A stretch of DNA of 64,000 bases from Enchytraeus crypticus. Taxonomy: Eukaryota > Annelida > Clitellata > Enchytraeida > Enchytraeidae. The translations under genes were made by a program, and so were the position numbers. The stretch's first letter is position 1. Every line of letters begins with the position of its first letter. A model generated the notes under the pieces. The model worked only from the letters and a program-made list of their open reading frames with translations, was not told the DNA's origin and searched no databases. The stretch is from NCBI GenBank assembly GCA_905160935.1, contig CAJHZI010000532.1, forward strand, positions 455,001 through 519,000, read 5' to 3'. Below are positions 21,096 to 32,232 of this stretch, piece after piece.

Positions 21096-23904
21096 CTGAA
21101 ATAATTAAAAAACTATTTATGATCACATAATCAAGGTAAAACACAATTTATAGTAAAATGTTCTTGACTGCTGGTATCTATCACTATTAGTAGCGCAAGT
21201 TTAAGTTGTTAGGAAGTTTAGTCGATTCTCAATTCCCTGATTCTTTGCGTATTTGCGTATTATTGATTCTTTGCGTATTTGCGTATTATTGATTCTTAAC
21301 GCATTTGCGATTATTGATTCTTTCGGATTATTGAGTATCTGAGATTTTATACTTTGATCGGCTCAGCAGGAAATCATTTCCCCGGGATATCAAAACGTCT
21401 AAAGATTCGTCTTACGGAACTCTTTGACGCTATACCAAACTTCGAGGATTAGGGCTCTATGTAATGTTCATTTTATTAACTTTCATATATTATTTATTTT
21501 GATTATTTAAAATAACTTAATAATTTCAATAAATTAGATATTTATATATTATACTATACTTTGTGTCTATTCGTTAGATTTATATTTCTAACTAGGCCTA
21601 GTTCACACAGTGAAAAAAATCATACATTCCTTATCACTAGGGATATTGTCACAGGCAATCTGACTGGAATTCGAAACAATTGCCTCCTTCGTAACAAACA
21701 AGAGTGTTGCCAATACTGTCCTTTAACTAGTACCTATTTATGATTAACGAATTCAAGGCATCGACCCCGTTCAGTATAATTATGAGGATTTATTACTGAA
21801 TGTTAAATCATCAGCACTGTTAAAATGACATTTGCTGCTGGTGAAGACAATTACTATCAGTTTTAAACACTTACAGTCAGCTAAAGACACTTACAGTCAG
21901 CTAAAGACACTTACAGTCAGCTAAAGACACTTACAGTCAGCTGAAGACACTTACAGTCAGCTAAAGACACTTACAGTCAGCTAAAGACACTTACAGTCAG
22001 CTAAAGACACTTACAGTCAGCTGAGTACACTTACTGTCGGCTGATGGTGGGTGACAGCCACAGCTGTCTTTGATGTACTTTGCCTGACAGTCCTGAGTGC
22101 ACGTGGCTGAGCGATACCCAAACGTGTCGATACAGTCACTGTACGGGCTCGGGTTCTGTGTACTCTGTAACACGTCGTAGTGCAATCAACACAACTCTCA
22201 GACATGTTACACGTAGACAACAGTCTGTAGCTAAAGATTGGGTCTATCAGCTTCATAGCTTCGCCTATAGTAATGGGCTTCATAGCTTCGCCTATAGTAA
22301 TCAGCTACATAGCTATGCCTATAGTAATGAGCTTCATAGCTAAGCCTATAGTAGTGAGCTTCATAGGTAAGCCTATAGTAGTGAGCTTCATAGCGAAGCG
22401 TATAGTAGTGAGTTTCATAGCGAAGCCTATAGTAGTGAGCTTCATATCTCCACCTATAGTAATGCGCTTCATAGCTCCACCTATAGTAGTGAGCTTCATA
22501 TCTCCACCTATAGTAGTGAGCTTCATATCTCCACCTATAGTAATGAGCTTCATAGCGAAGCCTATAGTAGTGAGCTTCATAGCTCCACCTATAGTAGTGA
22601 GCTTCATATCTCCACCTATAGTAGTGAGCTTCATAGCTCCACCTATAGTAATGAGCTTCATAGCAAAGCCTATAGTAATGAGCTTCATAGCAAAGCCTAT
22701 AGTAGTGAGCTTCATAGCGAAGCCTATAGTAATGAGCTTCATAGCTAAGCCTATAGTAGTGAGCTACATATCTCCACCTATAGTAATGAGCTTCATATCT
22801 CCACCTATAGTGCAGTGCTACAGAGCACTGTTCAAAGTATACATTTTCTGTATGGGATCTGTACGGATTGAGGAAATCTGCCTTAAAACAAGAATCTGTT
22901 CTTCCTGATGTAATGTTCAGTAATGTTATCTCTAAAACTCTCCGGGCCCTAAAACTTTATCAGACTCTGCGCTCCTATGAATAATATCCGGACCCTTTGT
23001 GCGACTCTACGAGCTTTTAATACTAAGCCAGATTGTATATAATTAATGAGAATACACTACTGTAAGTATTTGAATCGACTCCGGTGGAAAATTTTAAAAA
23101 TTTGTTGTGGAATCTCTATTGGCGGAAATCAGAGAACCCAGGATGGCGTATTTCATGGGATCCCGCCTACCTTAACCATGCTTCAGAGTCACCAGTACCA
23201 GCAACAGTAGCAGCAGCACACAAGTAAAGTATTACTGTTATCCACGACAACACTGATTAAATGTTAATCAGTATTGCAGATGACAACGGTCATAAAGAAG
23301 GAGAGGCTGATTAGGGGATGATGAAGGAATGCGCAAAGTAGAAGGAATTGAATTTAAGACCTGTGGTTCAGCTGGAAGGAGCGCTTGGACAACTAGCTGC
23401 GAGAATGATAGATGGTTGAAGAAATTTTTTTATTTTGGATCACTAAAACATTATGAATATGTACGATTTGCTGAAAGACATAATATATATATTTATTAAG
23501 GAATAGAATCTTTCATCGTTTTATTTCGTATATAGCTGGATTTAGATTGTGTTCATTCTGTTCATATTGGGATATGGCTAACATTTTATATTTATTTTTT
23601 AATATTTTATGACAAACAGACTAATGTTAAACGTACCAGTTCTAGTTTGAAGGCAATGGATGTGTAGGTTCCAGGTCCCACGTAGTATCCATACTCGTAC
23701 ATGAGCGGAAAAGCGTAGGGGTCGTGAACCAGAACCTAGTTCCAATGTACATGTAATTAGAAATGCAAATCGTGTCTGAATATCTACTGTATAACAAGAG
23801 CGCTACTATTCTCCGTAAGGTATTTTGAAATGGCACTAAACACATATAGTATAAGCTAGAGAAAAAGCAGCTGTAAAGTGAAAATAAAACATATTTCTCT
23901 CTTC

Positions 23905-23954
<50 letters not shown>

Positions 23955-25693
23955 TCTCTCTCTAAAATGAGGCAAAATTAATCTCTAGGCATAATCCCTT
24001 ACAAGTCTGTACTGCTTTTCATTATTTACTAGGCTATATATCTGGTCTATTCCTGTTTAAACGTTTCATTCAATTGGTAAGTAACATGTGGATCAGCGAC
24101 ACTCATGCAAATTATCTAGAAGATATTGAATTCGAGCAATGTCGAATATAATTCGTGATGGTTTGGGGTTCGACCCCACTTCCATTTTTCTGCCAAACGA
24201 AGAATTTTAAAGTTGCAAATTTTGTTAATTGGTTCTAAAATTCTCTCAAATCCTCATGAACTATCCCAATTTTTCGAAATTTTAACATGGCTGATAATAT
24301 TATTAACATATTTAGGTAACATATTCATTTACTGTTCTACAAATCTATGCACAATTTTTGTACACATAAAAATTACTTAACCGTAATGGAAAGCACGCGA
24401 TATCTTAGCCGGAAGGAATATTAGTAACAACCTGGCTGCAACTCGACACAAATCTACGGAGAGCAACTGAGTAATAAACATTTATAGGCGGTTTATTCCA
24501 GCCTTGCTATCAGATTGAAGCCTCCATCCTATTTTGCACTTATTTGCTTTATTACATGGTGTTTGGTAATGGTTATATCACAAGTTTATAGCACATTTAT
24601 TGAAAATATTGCTTATGATGAAATTTGTAAAATAAAAACATATTTCTCTCTTTTCTCTCTTTTAAACACAGAAGAAAGATGTAATTCAAGCTACCCTGAA
24701 GCCAACAGCAGGAGAGTTGACGTTGAGGTAGTCGTCCTCGTTCATGTACAGCATCAGCTTCAACCCGTTCTGCTCTGACGGCACCGACGTGTAGAAGTTC
24801 TGCTTCACTGAAACACACCATCACTTGGTAAAGCTAAAGCTAATGTTAACGTCAGTTTCCTCACTCGAAAGCGATGTCAGTGACGGGCGAGACCAGGATT
24901 TGAACCCCGCACATACTGATCCGCTGTCGAATATCTTGCCGATATCACCTCTGGCTCAAGCCAACTTATCACTGCGATTATCACTGTCAATAGCATTGTG
25001 ATTATCACAGTGATTATCACTGTGATTAGAATTGTGATTATTACTGTGATTATCACTGTGGTTATCACTGTGATAATCACAGTGATAATCACTGTGATTA
25101 TCACTATGATTATCACTGTGATTATCACTATGGTTATCACTGTGGTTATCGCTGTGATTATCACTGTGATTATCATTGTGATCATCATTGTGATTATCAC
25201 TGTGGTTATCACTGTGATTATCACTGTGATTATCACTGTGATTATCACTGTGGTTATCACTGTGGTTGTCACTGTGGTTATCACTGTGGTTATCACTGTG
25301 GTTATCACTGTGGTTATCACTGTGATTATCACTGATATTATACTTGCTTGTTTTACCGTAACTGTTGCAAAGTATACGGATTCCTTTGCATGATGTAATA
25401 TTTTAACAGTAAACATTGTACATGTGTTTATCATTATGGTTATTACTGTGATTATCATTTGGATTATCATTTAAAAATAACTTTCACTTTTATTTTTGGC
25501 GATGGATAGACAAAGTAAAGAAAGATAATGGTTACATGTGTTGAAGGTGAAACACCCGCCTGCGCTCGTCTCAATCTTCTCCACGTAAGAGAGATCTATG
25601 GGGTTGCCCTGCCAAAACATCTAAAACACAACGATAGATGTCGTAGAGATATATTAAATTTGTGTCTAATGTTTTATAATTTCTCTCGTCCTC

Positions 25694-25762
<69 letters not shown>

Positions 25763-28700
25763 CACTCTCATTCTCTCTCTTCTCTCTCTCTCTTCCTTTT
25801 TGTCTTCCTTTCTCTCTGTCTCTTTCTCTCCAATTTTCTTACTTCAGCTACCAGATAATTTCCAACAGAATTTTGATTTCATGTGCACTCCATCATCCAT
25901 ATGTCAACGAAACCATGTACATGTATTTGTAGGCAAAATCGACGCATTTGTCTACTAAATGTTAAAACCAAGCTTAATGTCAGTTTCCTGCACATCTCTG
26001 ATGTCAGAAAGCCATTGGCTTAAATAAAGTTTAATAGGGTGTCTAATACCGTTTCTTCTTCAGCTCCTGCTTAGTCGCCCTTTAAGATCCAATATTATTG
26101 GAAATGCTTACTGTGCAATCACTCTAATACAGCACATATGTAAACTACAGTACAACCTGCCGTGTACATGCTGAACACGACGCTATAAGAGCTTTTATGA
26201 TGAGGTCTTACCTGTATGATGACGCTATAAGAGCTTGTATGACGAGGTATCACCTGTATGATGACGCTATAAGAGCTTGTATGACGAGGTCTCACTTGTA
26301 TGATGACGCTATAACAGCTTGTATGACGAGGTCTTACCTGTATGATGACGCTATAAGAGCTTGGATGACGAGGTCTTATCTGTATGATGACGCTATAAGA
26401 GCTTGGATGACGATTTCTTGCCTGTATGGTGACGCTATAAGAGCTTGTATGACGAGTTATCACCTGTATGATGACGCTATAAGAGCTCGGATGACGAGGT
26501 CTTACCTGTATGATGACGCTATGAGAGCTTGTATGACGAGTTATCACCTGCATGATGACGCTATAAGAGCTTGTATGACGAGGTCTCACCTGTATGATGA
26601 CGCTATAAGAGCTTGTATGACGAGGTCTCACTTGTATGATGACGCTATAACAGCTTGTATGACGAGGTCTTACCTGTATGATGACGCTATAAGAGCTTGG
26701 ATGACGAGGTCTTATCTGTATGATGACGCTATAAGAGCTTGGATGACGAGTTCTTGCCTGTATGGTGACGCTATAAGAGCTTGTATGACGAGTTATCACC
26801 TGTATGATGACGCTATAAGAGCTTGGATGACGAGGTCTTACCTGTATGATGACGCTATGAGAGCTTGTATGACGAGTTATCACCTGCATGATGACGCTAT
26901 AAGAGCTTGTATGACGAGGTCTCACCTGTATGATGACGTTATAAGAGCTTGGATGACGAGTTATCACCTGTATGATGACGCTATAAGAGCTTGTATGGTC
27001 TCACCTGGACGATGGCCTCTTCCTTGGGTTGGGTGCACTCAGTTCTCCACACAGTGTCCCACTCTTCCTGGGTCTTTGCGAATCTGTCGAGATTGGTGAA
27101 GTTGGCGTATTTAACTTCGTTAGGGGAGAGCTGCTGCTGTTTTATCATGTCCTCGTAAATACCTGCGTCATAATTTAATTTTATGCAGGTAATAAACTGA
27201 AACTGATTCCACTAATCCACGAGTACCATGACAACTGACACGTGAATAGTATATTCTTATATGAATATTCTTACATGTATATTATTATGAATAGCGTCGC
27301 ACTTGATCACAGACTGGATTGCCAGAAAATATATGATTTCAAAATCACGGCGAATCTATCACAGAAAACATTTCCAGATATTGAAATCACTCTAAACTTC
27401 GCTTCAGATTTGAGAGATTTTTTTATAATCAAATCAAATATCACTGTTTTATTTCAGACAGGTTAACAGGACATACACAGTCACATATAATACTTTTTAC
27501 TATTAATTAAACGTCTAGGAAATGTAGCATTATTGCTTGCTTTACGTTAATTAACGTTAATTTAATATAACATTTAAAATAAAAAGTTAGGCCCAATGCA
27601 AGATTGCTCTTCAAACGTCTCAAAGTTTATTTTTAGATTTTATTCTGAAATAAATTTAGAAGAAGGGTAAGGATTTATCACAACAAGGATTAAGTCTAAA
27701 CAACAGTGACACAAGCTCTAATTAGCGAATCCTACATAAGACCAACATTAGCAATACATAAAAGCAAAAAGAAGAATTTAATAAATATTTTATACAAAAT
27801 AGTATACCACGAAATGATGTATCATATCAGAGTTTTCTTAGCAGGGCTCTACCGCACTCTATTTTCCTAACTCCAACTTCCAACAGTGAAGTCTTAAATT
27901 TAATTCACTCCTTGAATAAGAGTAATCCTACTGGCAATGACTCAATATCCAGTAAAAATTTTACAATTATCCGCTAATTACATCGCAAACCCAGTTACCT
28001 TTATCATTAATAAATCGTTTGAATTAGGCTACTTTCCTGAGAATTTCAAATTAGCCAAGGTCATCCCTGTCTATAAAAAGGGTAAACATGACTTAGTGGA
28101 AAATTATATACCAATTTCCATCCTTAATAATTTAAGTAAAATATTTGAGAAAATCATGCATAAACGCATTACTACATTTCTAAATAAGTTCGAAATCCTT
28201 AATGAAAATCAATTTGGTTTTAGATTCGGCCATTCTACCTGATGCTCTTTTATCTAGTGTGAATGTTTTATCTACTGAACATAAACATAAAAACAAGACA
28301 CTTGGTATATTTTTAGATCTCTCAAAAGCCTTTGATACTGTTGATCATAACATTCTGCTTCACAAATTACATTTTTATAGAATACGTGGTAATGCCTATG
28401 ATTGGTTTAACTCTTATTTATCTCGAAGAAAACAATACATCTTAATTGGTGAGAACATTTCTAGTGTGTTATCTGTTGGTATCGGTGTTCCTCAAGGTTC
28501 GATTTTGGGACCTTTACTTTTTATAATCTATATGAATGATATTCATAATGCCTGTACATTTGGGTCCATAAAACTGTATGCTGATGATTCTAATTTGTTT
28601 GTTAAACATAAGTCTATTGATGAATTGTTTATCTCTGCGAATCTAGCTTGCTCTGAAATAAGTAAATGGTTTATAAGTAACAAGCTAACTGTAAATTGCT

Positions 28701-31036
28701 CTAAGTCTTCATATGTATTGTTCTACCCCACTAAAGACGATGAAGCTCTTATTCGAACTAACAATTTAACTATATCCCTTGATAATAACTGCATTAATAG
28801 AACATATGTTACCAAATTTTTATGCTTAACATTAGATGAAAATTTGACTTTTGGTGATCATATTAAATCATTAATCTGTACAATTAATAATTTTAATAGT
28901 ATGTTATACAATCGTATAGATTTTATTCCTCTGAATTGTCGTAGAAATTTATACCTTTCATTGGTGCAATCAAGGACACAATATGGTATTGAAGTTTATG
29001 CCAATACAACCAAACAGTTGTATTGTGTAAAAAATGACTATGCCATTTGACACAATGTAAACTTTCCACGTAAGCCTGTTTGAAGCAGTTCTGATTTGTA
29101 GGTCAATCCTTTCTGAAACTTTCCGCGAGGCTTCTCTCAATTAGGTTCGGTCAGATTCAAATTTGAATCTGACTAATTATGCTAATTATACTATATAAGA
29201 CAGTGGGCGGATATTGATTGGGTCTTTTCTTAGGTGGGATTCTTCATTCGTAGTTCATTCTGTTCATCTCTTTACTTAGTTTAGGTCATTCGTTCATTTC
29301 ATTCTAGTCATAGTCAGTCATTCCAGTTAGTTATTTAGTTCATTTTCTTTAGTTCAGTCATATCTTTCCGGTACTAGAAGAAAAGGCACGGAACCGAATT
29401 CAAGTAACGGTAACCAGTATCGCTGTCGTATTTTTCCCATTTTGACATTTTACTGTATGCGTGTGTTTAAAGACATTATTTTAATGTTTATGACACTATT
29501 TATAGAGATTAAAAAACATAGTGTTTAGAGATTTCTTTATTTTATTCTATTTTTCAAGTGCTATCTTAGTTACAAAGGAGGAACACGCGAAGTTCGACCA
29601 TTGGTTGTGACCAATGGTCGAACTGACAACCATGCCTTGCGTGCCGATCCGCTGACCGACACCACTGACTAACGAAGCCAAATCCAAACCAACTAAGCCA
29701 TACTTTTTAATATTATTCCTTATTCTTTTATTATCCAATCTATATCACCACTCTCTCCACTTCTTCATATTTTCCTTTTTATACCACAATAGTTGCTTCA
29801 ACCCTTACATGTTGCATGTAACCGTATTCTAAGAACTTTACAGAATAAGCATAAGTTTCATAATGTTAAGCAACTTTATATGAATTATAATGTATTACCA
29901 ATTTTTCAGTTATTCCAATTACATGCTGGTAAACTTGTTTTTAAATGTATTAATTTCCCCGATCTGACTATGTCAGAATTCGTAAAATGTATTTTTATTG
30001 CTAATCAGATCTCGTTTATGTATAATACAAGGCTCTCCGAGACCAATTATTTGTGTTCTAGAACAACTTCCGAATTTTTTAGATCTTATGTCTATAAGTT
30101 TATCAATTCTTGGAACCAAATACCTCCTGATATCCGCAGTTCGAGGTCTTAACTGAATTCACTAAACGTTACAAATATATATTGATTGATGGTTTGAAAA
30201 TTACTAAATTTTGTTATTTTTGTGTAAATGTCCAGCTAGAATTGTTGCTTAGCTAAAGTGTGTATCTCAGTTGATTTTGCATTATACATGACATTAATAT
30301 AGTTATAAACGGTGGTCAGCTAGATAAGATGTGTACCATCCTACCCTGACGGCCGTTGTTCTATTTTCGTAAGACTGTTTGATACCCTGTGTTTCTGGGA
30401 ATTTTTTAAAATTATTTCTTTTAAATGTTTCTTTCTATTTGTATTCTGTCAGTGATTTGGTGTTGATGCTGAAATAAACACACATATATATATCTCAAAA
30501 GCAAGAAAGCTAATGTCAACGTCAGTTTCCTCACTCGAAAGCGATGTCAGTGACGGGCGAGCGTATATATAACGCCTCCACTCTTCTCTGTCTTCCGCCT
30601 TCCTCTTCATTTCCACATATGAGTGAGTCTTTAAATCATCTAACATACCTAATCTAGGCCTGCCCCTGCCTCTTTTTCCTTCCATTCTATCTTCTATGAC
30701 CTCTTTTAATAGACCTTCCCCCCTTAGAATGTGTCCTATCCAACTCTTCTTCCTATTTCTTAATACATTTATCAACTGTCTATCTGTGCCAACTCTCTCC
30801 ACAACTTCCTCATTTGTAGCCTTTTGAGTTCAGCTAATCCTCTCCATTCTACTCCAAATCCACATTTCCTACGCCTCCAGTTTCCTAATATATTCCTTCC
30901 TTAAGGTCCATGTTTCACAACTATATAATTGCGTGGTCCAAACCAAAGTTTTCATTATCTTAATTTTTGTTTTTTTCTTTAGATTTTTGTTAGTAGTTCT
31001 TATATATATATATATCTATATATATACGTATATATG

Positions 31037-31116
<80 letters not shown>

Positions 31117-31959
31117 TCCTTAAGAAAGGAAGATATTAAGAAACTGGAGGCATTGGAAATGTGGATTTGAAGAAGCATGGAGAGGATTAGCTGGACTCAA
31201 AAGGTTACAAATGAGGAAGTCCTGGAGAGAGTTGGCACAGATAGACAGTTGATAAATGTATTAAGAAATAGGAAGAAGAGATCGATAGGACATATTCTAA
31301 GGGGGGAAGGTCTATTAAAAGAGGTCATAGAAGGCAGAATGGAAGGAAATAGAGGCAGGCGCAGGCCGAGATTAGGTAAGTTAGATGATTTAAAGACCCA
31401 CTCATATGTGGAAATGAAGAGGAAGGCGAAAGACAGAGAAGAGTGGAGGCGTTATGAACCATGTACCTGCCAGTAGGCAGTGCACTAAAAGATACATATT
31501 TCTATGTATAGTATAGACTATATATAGAAATATATATTCTTATAATTTTTAGTGCACTAAAAGATATATATTTCTATATATAGTATGGACTATATATAGA
31601 AATATATATCTTTTAGTGCACTGCCTCAAACAATCGCAAACAATCTGCCGCGTGTACGTAAGAGGCGACTAAAGTCAAGAGCTGAGGATGCCAAGAAGGG
31701 ACTCACCTCACCATGAAATATTTTCCCCAGGATCAAATGGCAGTTAATCCACCAAACTGAAGAAGGCAAAGGCAAGCCACCTCAGAAGCCAAGTTTTCCC
31801 AAGCTATAGGCTACAGAAGGTATGGATAAGGCATAACTTTTGTGAAGGGATTAACTTGTTAATCTAAGGTGTGCTCTTAAGGAGCGAGAGAACAGACTTT
31901 GAGAATGAATATGTACCTTGAACCTGCCACTTGGCAGTGCACTGAAGAGAGAGAGTATG

Positions 31960-32017
<58 letters not shown>

Positions 32018-32026
32018 GCCTATATA

Positions 32027-32066
<40 letters not shown>

Positions 32067-32071
32067 CCATA

Positions 32072-32113
<42 letters not shown>

Positions 32114-32135
32114 CCTATATATATATATAAAATGG

Positions 32136-32171
<36 letters not shown>

Positions 32172-32176
32172 TATGG

Positions 32177-32232
<56 letters not shown>

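Noticed and set aside
22273..22908. A 200-residue open frame of 9-residue repeats (and a complementary one on the other strand)
   Set aside because: It is read through a 27-bp minisatellite in a channel-gene intron; unit length is a multiple of three without stops, so both strands stay open by default.
24877..25470. Thr/Ile/Val-rich repeat protein
   Set aside because: It is the 12-bp GTGATTATCACT array read in frame, on both strands.
21868..27003. CRISPR-like arrays
   Set aside because: Units are directly adjacent with no unique spacers, and the locus is a spliced animal gene.
26119..27099. Nearly 300-residue open frames on both strands
   Set aside because: These come from the 42-bp intronic array; the plus-strand frame also runs antisense through channel exon 2.
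30933..31178. Ile/Tyr repeat frames (also at 5700, 31877, 54125 and 61654)
   Set aside because: They are translations of (TA)n microsatellites.
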